From positions 5,146,001-5,210,000 of the forward strand of contig JBHGNT010000013.1 of the NCBI GenBank assembly GCA_043228905.1: a DNA stretch of 64,000 bases. Reading direction: 5' to 3'. Below, in pieces: positions 53,352 to 64,000 of this stretch. This DNA is from Azolla caroliniana (taxonomy: Eukaryota > Polypodiophyta). The notes beneath the pieces were generated by a model that worked only from the letters and a program-made list of their open reading frames with translations, did no database searches and was not told the DNA's origin. The stretch's first letter is position 1. The number at the start of each line of letters is the position of its first letter. A program made the translations under genes and the position numbers.

Positions 53352-54342
53352 GATGCACGTTGTGGGTATGCAATAAAATAAGGAGGTTCAGAAAATACAC
53401 AAGCAAAATGAATGCTTGAAATTTTGATTGAAAGAACTTTATCCAAGAAAGTATCTCATGTCTTTACCCCTCTAGACATATGAGATGTGATTCGAGATCC
53501 GATAACTATGGTAACACTATGGTGTTTTAAAAACCATGGGGGAAAACATAGCTAAGACGTATTTCTCGGATCTCTATCTTGAGTAATCATGGCGGCTCCC
53601 CGAGGCTCAACCATGGTTCTTACATCAATGAAATTTCCTAGATAGCCTTATATTAATGCCAACCCATCATGTATTATATGGTCGAGAAAGTGTATTACGT
53701 GAAAAAACAAGTGCACTCACAAGTAATATTCTAGTCTTGCGAGCAATAAGCAAACGTGATGATAAAATGATAAAATAAGGCACTACTCATAAGAGTTAAG
53801 TAGTGATGAAAACAAGGGTAAAAAAAAAAGAACCCATGTGTTACCTACGAAAAAAACAATGTCACAAATAAATGGGAAGTGCAAGGTATGCACATATACA
53901 TCCCAATATGATGTTTATAACTTGCACAATTGTGACATAAGCCACAAATTGATACAAGTGATGACGGTGTTGTGCGCAAAGATGTAATACTCAAATCCAT
54001 GAGTAAAACATCAATAAGGGAACTCATATGGTTTTACTCGTTTTCTAAGGCTTGATGATAAGAGTTAAACCTAGATGACCCGTTGAAAAAAAAATCGTTC
54101 AACAAGCCACTCCATACGAAAAAAATAGTCTACACGTAAAGGTTACATTAAAAATAAACGATGTAAATACTTTATACATGAAAAGGAAGTGGAAAAAAGA
54201 GAGTTAATTGTGGGCGGGTAAATAATAATTACTAGAAAATCATATAAGTGAAACAATACTTATGAAATTAAGATTTAATTAGAATAATCAACAATTAGGT
54301 GTATGGAATCAAACATGCCCTAAGATACGAAACCCTAGGGTA

Positions 54343-54675
54343 GTTGACATGCACCTCCTCAAGACCACCACATATCCCTAGAATCGGCCAAGTAATGGCT
54401 AATTAAAGAGGAAAGTGGCATAGGTAAGTGACATATACCTCGTCAAGGCCACATCATCCCTTAGAATCGGCCAATTGATGGCTAATTAAAAAGGAAAGTG
54501 GCATATGTAAGCTACATATACCTTGTCAAGGCCATAACATCCCATAGAATCGGCCAATTGATGGCTTAATAGAGAGTAGAGTGGCATAGGTAGGCAACAT
54601 ACACCTCGTCAAGGCCACATCATCCCTTAGAATCGGCCAAGTGATGGCTCAATAGAGGGGAAGAGTGGTATACTC
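54343..54675. repeat. 84-bp tandem array, four copies
   Basis: Each unit holds acatatacctcgtcaaggcc and agaatcggccaa(t/g)tgatggc words, starting near 54343, 54427, 54511 and 54594. The copies differ by a few bases each. Confidence 0.88.
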
Positions 54676-54689
54676 AACATCATATGCAA

Positions 54690-54880
54690 AACGGCCATGA
54701 GATAAGCGTGTGCGATTAGAGCAAACACGCTCGACCCAATGCACAAGAATAATTATTATCGTAAGAGTTCAAGAGAGGAGAGAGTGGGATATATATCGCA
54801 ATATGCAAAAGGCCATGAGTTGAGCGTGTGCGATTAGTGCAAACACGCTCGGCCCGATGCATAATAATAAGTAAAATCGT
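54690..54880. repeat. 119-bp repeat with hairpin, two copies
   Basis: Each copy has ggccatgag, then a hairpin with arms (g)agcgtgt/acacgct(c) around gcgattag(a/t)gcaa, at 54703-54732 and 54822-54850. The hairpin is preserved although loop and flanks vary. Confidence 0.8.
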
Positions 54881-55094
54881 AGCGTAGTAGGAGGTAGAAA
54901 GAAAGAGAATAAAACGTAATACCAATTTGATTCGACCATAAAGAACGCATAATAGAAAAAGAGAAGAGATCAAAAAAGAAGAATACCGGGTTTAGAGTGT
55001 TGTTTTGATCCTGAGAAGAGCATGACGAGCCTTGTTAGATCCCCCTCGCTCACACGCAAAAAACATCAAAACAACAAAAAAATTGTTAGTAAAA

Positions 55095-55106
55095 GCTCTG
55101 ATACCA
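55095..55106 (-). other. Primer-binding site of element J
   Basis: TGGTATCAGAGC on the minus strand, exact, one base inside the 5' LTR. Confidence 0.96.
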
Positions 55107-55107
55107 C

Positions 55108-55581
55108 TGTTAAGAGTCTATTACTAATCAATAGACCAAATCAAGTAAAAAGGAAGAAAATAGATTGGATAGAAGAACCCGTTCCACCCGACCACCCCCG
55201 AGCTATGATCTAGACATAGCCAACCTACCACCGACGTCCCATACCGCCGGATATTAGGATGACTAATACCTTGGAAGAGATAAACACGATCGTCGAGACG
55301 AAAGCCTAGCCCGCACCACCGGTGTCTACGACAGCAGCCTTCCGACGTGATGATCCCTATGAGGGTAGCTAAGCCTCATATTTATACCTTTTCCTAGGCC
55401 CCTTGAATAGATGTGCCTTTCTAAAAGGCTCTCTATTCATTGGTTGTCTAAATCATGATAGTGCATGCACATATCATTCATTCTATCCAATCATTAGTCC
55501 CCTTTTTAATAATAGTGAACATACCCTTCACTAATGTAAATATTAGTGACCTACCCTCACCAACGTTATGTGTACATAACA
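55108..55581 (-). repeat. 5' LTR of element J
   Basis: 474 bp, partner of 48474-48947, followed by tcggc. Confidence 0.97.
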
Positions 55582-55586
55582 TCGGC

Positions 55587-55683
55587 TACTCCTTGTCTTC
55601 GACTATCGGCTCTTACTTAGGAAAACAGTCGGCTCTTCCCACATGAGAGACATATTCGTAACACATTTTCCCTACATTCAACA
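55587..55683 (-). repeat. Solo LTR K, right part
   Basis: Continuation of K after J. It ends cattcaaca and is followed by atttt, the second half of the presumed target duplication. Confidence 0.6.
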
Positions 55684-55688
55684 ATTTT

Positions 55689-58164
55689 ACGTATCTCTTG
55701 TTGGACAAACAACATTAGCACATGCTTGTGAGATTGTGTATACATGCTAACAAACCTACAAATAATTTACATGAGGGGGCCTATGGCGATAACTTGATGA
55801 TTGTTGGAATCAAGGCATACATTTCAATAGTGGCATTGTTTGGTGTAGACATGGTTATCATGTCTTTTGTAGGAGAGGCGGTTGAGGACCTATTTGCGGG
55901 GGGATGTTGAATGAACAATGGGAATAGGTATCCACAAGTTATAGCTCTTTGCATTGATCAATGTTGGAATGACTTACCCATTGGCCTCTTCTCATGCTCA
56001 ACTAACATTAATGAGGACAAAAATGTTGTTGATATTGTCAATGGAAAATGCATGGTAAAATTATTGTATATCTTCTTGCATAACATAAGGAGAACTAACC
56101 TTCAGGTAGTCTAAACATGGGTTGAAGATTGTAATGTGTATTTAATGGTGAGCATGGAGAGTGACTAGCACTAATCATTTGAAAACGTAAACGATATTGA
56201 AACTCACAACAATGATAATACAAAAGCTAACCATCAATTTAAGTGGAAGTATCCGTCATGTGGTCTAAACATGGGTTGTAGATTGTATAGTGCAAGCAAT
56301 GGTGACCATGAGTGTGATAAGTGTTCATTGTTGGAAAAGGTACGCAATATTACAACTCACGACAAAGATAATACAAAACTTGATCGTCAACAACATCGTA
56401 GACATAACTATCATTCGACTTCTATATTAAACGTTTTTAATTAGTTTTTTCTAGTCTCGCATTTACATTAGGATGGATTCGGTCTAGAGATGTAAATGTT
56501 TTGAACAAACATAATTTTGAATTAAATGAGTGCATGGCATAATTGAAGAGGATAACCTTCAAGAAATGTTTTACATTCTTCCTTGGTTCCAAAATCAAAA
56601 CACAAAAGCATAACAAAGATTATACACACATATATACTAAGTAAATGTAAACATCCACTTCACCACGGCCATAAAGCAAATATGGGCACTAGCCCAACCC
56701 TTAGAGCTAGATGTGAATGAAATTGATTTGATGAGTAGTTTTGATGAGCAGTTTCCTATATAATAGGTTCGCACTTATCGAACTCGATCAAGAGATGCAG
56801 TCCTCTTAGCCTTGAATCCAATAGCGATAACCAACCTAGAGTCCAAGTGTGTCAATCACTTAGCCCCAAAGAATAAGACCATTGATCCTATTCTCAGAAC
56901 AACCTCACCTTTCTCTAAATAAGTGTACATTCACACATTATACTATGGATAACTAACTATACACCTACGATGTTGTTAAGGCACATTTGAATGTCTGAGA
57001 GCACAAGAAGAAATATCTAAGACATTAGATAAGTTAAGTTTAAATATTGATGCAGTCAATAGACATGGGTTCCTTAGATTTTTCAATAAATCAATGAGTA
57101 GATCTTTGGACGATGTTTGCCCCCATTACCATATGGTGTATATGGACATCAAGGTGTACCTGGATATTTTCAGCACACAAATGCCCTCCAGCTGAATTGA
57201 TTAAGCTAATCTAGCACACATTAGTAACTACACTAAGAGCTCAATATGAGCGGATTGCTAGTATTGATGATGCTGCAGAATTAATGAGGCTAAATTTTCG
57301 AAAGCGGTGGTGTACTACACCGATGGCCGCAACAAATGGAATGGATATACAATGGAAGTATGAAGTACCCAAATGGTTGTTCCCCCCTCCCATTAGTTGA
57401 ACGAGGGGCGGGAAAGAGATGGCATGTGGGATAGTGAATGTAGGTGATGTGTATGAAAGGATGGCTAGAGACATGTGAAAGTGTAAGATAAATAAGCGAG
57501 ATCTCTTATGTAGGATAGGATAGTCTAGGCAAGGCCTACCCGTGAAAGGGATCGAGTTTGTGTATATTTTAACTAATGGAGTATATTCTTCTTTGGAAAA
57601 AAATTCTGAGATAAAAGCAATGGCAAGTTTGGTTTTATACATAGAATAACTTTTAACTTGATGGATCTATTGTGTGGTAAGACACTACTATGCTTAAAAA
57701 TGAATATCAAGTAATTGCACTTTAGAGCTCCTAAGACATGGAAATGTATTAGCATTTAAAATATAAAGAAACATGAATTAAGGTTTTGTCCTTAAATATA
57801 GAATGTCAATTTTATCAACTTGGATTGTAAGTCTAAGTATAAATGAGTCACTCAATATCATGTGTATTATTGCTTTATAGATGATGTTTACAATCCTATA
57901 AATGTTTTTGTTTATGTACTTAACCAAGTTCCTTAGGACAAAGGACCTTCACTTTGTTATCATATCGACCACGTAGATGTGTTAAAACTGTAAAATTTGG
58001 AATAAGCAAGTACAATTCTAATTGTAAAAGAACTTCACATTTATGACTTGTCTCCTATCATTGCAAATGCCAAACATGAGATTATCATTTTTCTCATTTA
58101 AAACAATACATGGTTGTGTCCCTTCACAAATGAAATCGGCCTTTGCATCATTTTAGTACTTGTT
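55689..58164. other. AT-rich spacer with a degenerate direct repeat
   Basis: No gene recognised. Two similar blocks of about 150 bp (near 56108 and 56261) both have gtctaaacatgggttg(a/t)agattgta and caaagataatacaaaa-like words. Weak frames at 55722-56114 and, on the plus strand, around 57240-57400 (ASIDDAAELMRLNF) could be decayed genes, but I cannot name a family. Confidence 0.45.
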
Positions 58165-58285
58165 TGTCTAAATTTGTTCGTGAACAGAGCGGTGCCAACG
58201 TCATTTGTGTCGAGGATGAACATCCTCCCTTCTCGGCGCCCTTGCGCAATGATTTGGCCTTCCTCTTCGTTGTAACCAATGCATT
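58165..58285 (-). pseudogene. Copia relic, GAG-pre-integrase segment
   Basis: The minus strand translates to NEEEGQIIAQGRREGRMFIL then DTNDVGTALFTN, matching the same segment of element E (KEEGQVIVQGRRDGRMFILD at about 32990-33050). Only about 40 codons are left and no neighbouring copia sequence is readable. Confidence 0.75.
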
Positions 58286-61200
58286 CTCATAAAAGCCCTT
58301 ATATATTATGGATCATGTTCCAAAATCCAAGAAAAGACCACGTATTAGTTCCAAATATCAAGCAAAACAATTAGAAGAATTAATTTCAATTGTCAAGGAA
58401 TGCAATGGAAACCTAGGCCCAATAATTATTTAATCAACATTACATAAAACGATCATGAAAAGAGTCTTATGAAATTCAACCAACAAAAACATGCATTTTA
58501 GATTATCGACATGAACATTCCAAATGTGCAAAACTTTTACAATTAATTGCTTTCGAAATGTCTACAACATTGAAATCTTTTGAAGCCTAAATTGTGAGGG
58601 CTCATATCCGGTTCTCATCATGGCCATTACAACATAATCAAAATCTTGTATGCTATTTTTTTATGTCACTTCAACTTGCATTCAAACAATAAATAAAATA
58701 AAACTAGCAAAAGGTTTTAAGGGCAAAAATATTTCAAAATGCATGAGAGATTATCAATGAAGAAATATTTATGGTATGAGAATCATTAACTCTACTTTGT
58801 TTCAATATGTATACATGAACCTCAACAAAAGTGGCAAAATAGCTATGCTCTTACTATACTGTTGTTGAAGTCCATTTAAGAGATAGACAATGTTTCGCCA
58901 AGAAAGAAATTCAAGACTTTTTTGTTCACTACAAAAACTTTCTACAATCTTTCATTAGTCTCTATGAACACTATGGATGTAATGAGGTTCTACACACAAA
59001 TAAAAATTGATGAAATATAGAGTTCCATATTCGAATTCATGACTTATAATGTGTTATGAGTTTTATACCCGCACTAGGAGAAACCCTTCATATCAAGACT
59101 CTTCCTTTAAGATGAGAAATTAAATCTTATACTTATAGGATTGGAAATTAATATTAATGGCATTCTTCCTTTCTCCCTGAAAAAATCTTACTAAGGTTGC
59201 ATCTCTAGGGTGAACCGATCATGTTGCTAATAAACACTTTTGAGTCCATTAAAGCTTTGTAGTTTTTTTAGTTCTCTATCTTTCAACCTCTCTTGCCTCA
59301 TTTATTCATACACATTATGACATGTATTTGTATGTGAGTGTTATGGTTTATGGTTGAGGTATGGACATGTGCCCATGGAAAATCACAATATTGTTTAAAG
59401 TATAGTCATGCAATATCTCTAAGTCATATGACCCAATCTCATGAAGTATAATGTTGATGGACAACACATTCATAGATGCATGTGTAAGTGCATGCATGGC
59501 TATTAATATAGTTTTCCATTATTTTCATTGTATGAAAAGGGGAACACGAGCTTGTTGATTATAAACTACATAAAGCTTCAAATAGGACAAATGTTATGAG
59601 TAATTGTATGTCTTGAATCTTGATGTTGTGGCACTTCTAATAATGCAAATGCATCTTTAAAACGTGATATTTTAGCAATGTACTATATCACTTTAAGCAA
59701 AAATCTAATATTAGAGGGAAAGACATCTTGAATTATTGCACAAAGTAAACATCCACTTAAACCCACATGATTATTTTGCAATGAAACAATCTTAAAATGA
59801 AGTACAATAACAACCTAAAAGAATTTATGGTTTTCCTCTATTTAACATATTCATACATCAATGAGATAATTGATTACAACAAATAATAGTTTTCCTCAAC
59901 CCATTTCATTTTTTTAGATCTGATTAACCAATGTCACAAAACTTCCATTTATTATTTCTTGATCTCAACCATCACTCATTGTTCAACTCTTATCAAGTTC
60001 TTATGGAATTGAAATTCCATAGAGGCCAGAACTTTTAGCACTCGTGCTTTGATTGTGATGCATGGAGAATTGGCCACTTTACTCTTCATCATGAAAAGCT
60101 TAGGCCTAAAATGTGGTTATGTTGAATTGGTCGTTTTCGCAGCATAGAAATTTAGTCACTCTCTTGTTGTTTCTATCTTGAATTGTCTCAGCGTTTGTGT
60201 ATGTGGGATTTTTTATATATATGTTACTACACAATGACACATTTAGTGAAAAAGTTTTGATATTCCCAAAAAATTCTTAAAATGGAGTTGATTTAGTTTC
60301 TTTGATAACCTTGATGCATAATGGTCAATATGAAATATTAACTCAATTCAAACGTTGGACTTCTTCAATATACATTTGTACCTTGATATTTGGGAGTACA
60401 CTTTACATTCGGTGCTGTCAAAGAGGCAATCTCTCTCTACTCACAAGTATCTCATTCCTTGTAAATTAGCACACAATAAATACTTTAAACAAAGTACATA
60501 TGTGCTGAAGGTATGTTGTTATTTTGGTCATTGCTTTACAAACACATGCCTGAAAAACCAATATAAATACATACAACATTATATTGATGCATGTTTTCCG
60601 GTCATTTGGTTTTTTACATCCTTTCACAACCACACCATCTATTATTTATGTGTATGTTTCTGCTTTTAACGAGATTTTCGTAAATTGTAAAAGAGAAGAT
60701 ATAGATCTTAGATGAATAGTCACACAATGGTGTTGGACATCATAGGCCTTCTATCTAGAATGCATATAATTAAATCATTGCATAGTTACTTGGTAGATAG
60801 ACTTGATGTTATTTTACTTATTTTGTGACAGTGACTCAACTTTGTTAAGTTGAGCCCATAAATCCAGCCAAATCAATTTCTTCATCTTACATTAAGATTC
60901 AAACCAACTCATAAAAACAATGATATTCCTACTTAATGACAATGTTTAAAATGTGCACTTGTTCTTCTAGCAAGTTTACCATCCTAAAGAAGTTGTATGA
61001 GCTTCACAATTCATCATGACGTCAATGCTTTAGTAGTATGGATTAATGTTAAATATTATGAATCAAACTAATGAAGAGTTAAATAATAAGAGATCGAGGG
61101 AAAAAATGGATTAAGGGTACTTCAATCAAATTGACCACTCTAGAGTTGGAAGTGAAGGTCATGAGACAAACATAAAATACCATCAATGTCGCACACCACC

Positions 61201-61302
61201 AAATGGTACCTTATGTTATAACTTGCTAGTTGACAACATCAAAATATGTTGTAATGATGGGGGTAGCTAGTCCCCTTTATATAGCCTAACACTGAAGGTT
61301 TT
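58286..61302. other. AT-rich spacer, no gene seen
   Basis: Three kilobases with no recognisable coding region, RNA gene, LTR ends or tandem array on either strand. Confidence 0.5.
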
Positions 61303-61492
61303 TGTTGAGAATTGAAATCAACTTCCATAGAGATAGTGTTCACACTAGACAGTGGACATCATATTAGGCTAGTTTTGTAATTAGTAGAAAGGGCACTTGC
61401 CCTAGACTAGTTGGTATTTAAACCAACTCTTTGTAACTTAGTCACTGTTGGATGTATTCTATTTTTTCACTAACATACAACTTCTTGCTTAA

Positions 61493-61572
<80 letters not shown>

Positions 61573-61638
61573 TAAGAGGGCACACACACAGAGTTCACCT
61601 CCACTACACAACATCACCTACACCTCTCATTCTTTACA
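61303..61638 (+). repeat. 5' LTR of element L
   Basis: 336 bp, from TGTTGAGAATTG to CTTTACA. The start is chosen from its likeness to the C and B LTR starts; the end is fixed by the primer-binding site. Contains a 72-bp CT tract. Confidence 0.7.
61496..61567. repeat. CT microsatellite, about 36 units
   Basis: Uninterrupted (ct)n inside the LTR of L, just upstream of the primer-binding site. Similar but shorter CT tracts sit at the same relative place in other LTRs here (200-230, 18230-18255, 38476-38499). Confidence 0.95.
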
Positions 61639-61650
61639 TGGTACCAGAGC
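61639..61650 (+). other. Primer-binding site of element L
   Basis: tggtaccagagc, one mismatch from the initiator Met-tRNA site, directly after the LTR. Confidence 0.9.
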
Positions 61651-61754
61651 ATGTGGTTTTCTAATCAGGCTTAATCGACTATGTTGTGCTACACATCGAA
61701 GATCAATAGAATCGGTTCAACAACAGAGAAGAAATCGACATCATGAATACTTAG

Positions 61755-62645
61755 ATGGGAAGCACTCTTCCTACGGAGAAACTCAATAGGAGAAACTTCG
61801 CATCTTGGGAATACAAGATGCATCAATACCTTGTCGGACAAGGGTATTGGAGCTATATTGAGGGAGATCACGAAATGCAAACTAACCCAAAACACGCCGA
61901 CTACCCAGCATGGGAGCATGCCGCAAGTCGTGTGTTGTATTGCCTTGCATCATGCATTCATGATCACATGCTCGGCTATATTCGAGAGTCGAAAACGCCA
62001 AAAGAAGCTTGAGGCAATCTCAATAAGATTTTCGCAGGCAACGAAAGCTCCAACTCCAACAGGAGTTAAACAATATGCAACAAAGGGATAGGTCGATCAT
62101 TAGCTATAGGAGTTGTGCGATGCCCTCAGATCAATCAACGTCGTCATCAACGATGAAGAAATGGTTCAAATATGCCTCTGTGGCTTAGCACCGCAATTCG
62201 CCACGATCAGATCGGCCATTCTTGCAAGGGAGAACCCTCCCTCATTTTTTGACCTTCAGTCGATATTACTGGTGGAAGAAAATCATGCCCGACAAAGGAG
62301 CAACGCACCAGATGGTCAGATGCTCTACTCCCAGTCGGATTATAGAAGAGGATTCAGCCAAGGAAATAGAGGTCGATTCAGCCGAGGCCGACAGGATCAA
62401 CTGACCCGAGAACGCAATTCCCATCATTGGCAAGAGCCCAAAGATACTCCCAGGGAATTCGGCTAAAAGAGGAGCCATCCTCCCGGACCAAGCCACCAAA
62501 ATAGCCTGATCAAATGCGAGTATTATGGAAAACTCGGCCACTATGAAGAGAAGTGCCAAAAGAAAAAACAAGAGTTGGTTTCGACTAGCCGGCAATTCAC
62601 TAACTATGCGACAAATTCTGATTACGACGATCATGGCGGTATGTT
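61755..62645 (+). pseudogene. Element L gag
   Basis: MGSTLPTEKLNRRNFASWEY, HQYLVGQGYWSYIEGD and ASCIHDHMLGYIRESKTPKE in frame from the ATG at 61755, then a TGA in place of the next codon. A frame change near 62040-62110 moves to 62113-62466 (LRSINVVINDEEMVQICLCG). After another stop the knuckle CEYYGKLGHYEEKC (about 62515-62555) has Tyr for its second Cys. Confidence 0.85.
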
Positions 62646-63655
62646 CATGATGAGGCATAATGCACATTCAATGTCAGCACAAGGTCAGTCAAGTACCTCC
62701 CCATCCGATAATGTATGGTTTGTCGACTCAGGAGCATCCAATCACATGACATCTCACGAAGATTGGTTCCGAGAGTTGAGAAAACCCAATCGACCCAGCT
62801 ATGTCGAAACTGGAGATGGCACAACTCACCTGATTCAACATATCGAAAATGTCCCATTTGGAAATGAGGGCAACCAAACCTACCTCAAGAACATCTTGCA
62901 TGTCCCAACCATCACAAAAAACTTGGTCTCGGTCGGCCAAATTGTCGAACAAGGCATGCAAGTATGTTTCAATAATAAAGGGTGCTTTATTGAGAAAGAA
63001 GGCCGATTAATCGCTGACGATCAAAGAGAAGGCCGAATGGTCATCGTCAAATTGAACGAGGTGAAGACAACTATGTTCACCAAAGGCCTCAAAGTCAAAA
63101 CCGACTTGAAACTATGGCACAAGCAAATTGGCCACATCAATCTGCAAAAGCTTAAAGGAATGCAGTCGAAAGGAATCGTAGTCAAACTCCTAACATTTAC
63201 CAAAAAGGAGATAATTGGTGTATGTGAAGCCTACCAATTCGGCAAACAACACCTACAACCATTCCTGAAAGAGAGGAATGTGTGCAAAGGGATCCTAGAT
63301 GTAATACATTCAGATGTGTGGGGACCAACCCAGACGGCAACTTTCAGTGGTTATCGATACTATGTCACATTCATCAACGACTTCTCGAGGCACACATGGA
63401 TGTATCCTATGTGGCAAAAGAGTGAAGTGTTCGGACACTTCCAAAGGTTAAAAAACGAAGTCGAAAAAACCACAAGTCAGCAGGTTTGATGCCTTCGATC
63501 GGATGGAGGTAAGGAGTATTTCTCAAACGAGTTTACAACGTATCTCGGAAAGGAAGGCATTCGACGGGAATTCTCTTGTCGACACACACCTCAGCAAAAC
63601 GGAGTAACTGAACGAAAGAACCAGCACATAGTAGATGTGGCAAGTGTCACGGACA
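62646..63655 (+). pseudogene. Element L protease and integrase core
   Basis: Protease VWFVDSGASNHMTSHEDW keeps the catalytic DSGA. LWHKQIGHINLQKLKGMQSK, CEAYQFGKQHLQPF and DVIHSDVWGPTQTATFSGY follow, then RSDGGKEYFSNEF and TPQQNGVTERKNQH, so D, D and E are kept. One TGA at 63487-63489 after TTSQQV interrupts it. Apart from that stop the frame is open from 62575. It ends at VDVAS where the LTR-like insertion begins. Confidence 0.9.
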
Positions 63656-63883
63656 CACCAACCACAGACTCGGACGGAGCACGAATGATGGGGCTAAGAG
63701 CGTGGAACTTAAGACACTGGTAACGACATAAGAGCATGAAGACAGAGATGAAGATCAATGAGACAATATGGCATGAAACAAGAATACTAGATTGATGTGT
63801 CAATGACTGGTGTTTAATCCCTTGAAAGGGACCAAGGAGGTTACAAGTATTTATACAAATTCTGAGATGGAATATCTCTAGAA
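63656..63883. mobile_element. LTR-like insertion in element L integrase
   Basis: Starts TGTCACGGACACACC, like the solo LTR at 28863, and shares its order actggtgtt, hairpin-like cccttgaaaggg, then aagtatttatac. Element L integrase words (atgaacgagaagaacctacc, then NLPKLYWAK) reappear at 63884. Another break follows near 63972 (tgtcatgaca), after which gccatgatgaacga repeats the integrase word at the window end. The structure is not resolved here. Confidence 0.5.
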
Positions 63884-63971
63884 GATGAACGAGAAGAACC
63901 TACCGAAATTGTACTGGGCAAAAGCAGCTACACAATTGTCTATATGTTCATAACTAAGTGTATGCCACTGT
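63884..63971 (+). pseudogene. Element L integrase fragment
   Basis: MNEKNLPKLYWAKAAT and a shifted TVYMFITKCM-like remainder correspond to MHENHMPNFYWAEAASTTVY in element C. It sits between the LTR-like piece and the tgtcatgaca motif near the edge. Confidence 0.65.
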
Positions 63972-64000
63972 GTCATGACAACTAGGGCCATGATGAACGA

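Larger units (their letters stand above)
53352..55094 (-). other. Element J leader, non-coding
   Basis: No long frame. It includes two arrays: an 84-bp unit four times (54343-54675) and a 119-bp unit twice (54690-54880). A leader this long often carries packaging and translation signals; I infer that from position only. Confidence 0.75.
48474..55581 (-). mobile_element. Ty3/gypsy chromovirus J, young and almost intact
   Basis: 7.1 kb, two 474-bp LTRs starting TGTTAAG and ending CATAACA that differ at about two positions by eye, perfect target duplication tcggc (48469-48473 and 55582-55586), exact primer-binding site, and a purine tract (gaagtaggggagta on the minus strand). Coding covers gag to chromodomain with a single frameshift. 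The 1.7-kb leader between the 5' LTR and gag carries two tandem arrays. Confidence 0.97.
61303..64000 (+). mobile_element. Copia element L, 5' half, cut by window end
   Basis: 5' LTR at 61303-61638, primer-binding site at 61639, then gag, protease and integrase on the plus strand. Protein sequence is closest to element C in this window (for example YLVGQGYWSYIEG, PTITKNLVSVGQIVEQGMQV). The integrase is interrupted at 63655 by an LTR-like insertion. RT and RNase H would lie beyond the window. Confidence 0.88.

Noticed and set aside
54343-54675. CRISPR or satellite array
   Set aside because: The units are directly adjacent, only four, and confined to the leader of one retrotransposon.
55722-56114. 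Two small adjacent plus frames as a host gene
   Set aside because: No domain or intron signal is recognisable, the region is AT-rich, and frames are short; left as spacer.

Overview
This window is eukaryotic and almost certainly plant nuclear DNA. At least four primer-binding sites are exact or near-exact copies of TGGTATCAGAGC, the plant Ty1/copia and chromovirus site that pairs with initiator Met-tRNA. The coding material is gag-pol of plant-type copia and chromodomain gypsy elements, and the spacers are AT-rich with long CT microsatellites. I found no host gene. The species cannot be told from the sequence; a large, retrotransposon-rich land-plant genome is the safest description.

Layout, left to right. 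(1) 1-7949: AT-rich DNA holding one compact chromodomain gypsy element on the minus strand (951-6091, short LTRs, perfect 5-bp target duplication), itself inside a possible inverted-repeat relic (690-6496). (2) 8324-45130: a deep retrotransposon nest. Copia element A (from 8324) was hit by a gag-only LTR element X (9314-12931), by copia B (13845-28473), by a solo LTR (28863-29257) and by copia E (from 30910). B contains copia C (14667-18766) and copia D (22772-28006). E contains gag-bearing F (33157-44750), F contains H (34611-43734), and H contains copia G (38399-42907). Almost every junction is fixed by a target-site duplication and by reading frames that rejoin across the insertion. (3) 45131-48063: fragments of a gypsy element (I) and a non-LTR (LINE) element. 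(4) 48075-55683: a solo LTR (K) split by a young, nearly intact chromodomain gypsy element J (48474-55581). (5) 55684-61302: AT-rich DNA with one tiny copia relic. (6) 61303-64000: the 5' part of another copia element (L), interrupted by a further LTR-like insertion and cut by the window end.

Functional state. Most pol genes are dead (stops, frameshifts, lost catalytic residues). Two are not far from alive: G has one uninterrupted 1,343-codon gag-pol reading frame, and J has a single one-base frameshift between integrase core and chromodomain, with LTRs that differ at about two positions by eye. The most unusual object is the H coding region (35047-38398, minus strand): a CCHC zinc-knuckle protein running into a very long charged coiled coil, broken only by a 19-bp tandem duplication. 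It is carried by an LTR unit whose two LTRs are near-identical over about 263 bp and unalike over the remaining 120-140 bp.

The nest gives a relative time order: A before X, B, the solo LTR and E; B before C and D; E before F, F before H, H before G; K before J. Naming (A, B, C and so on) is mine, for cross-reference only.
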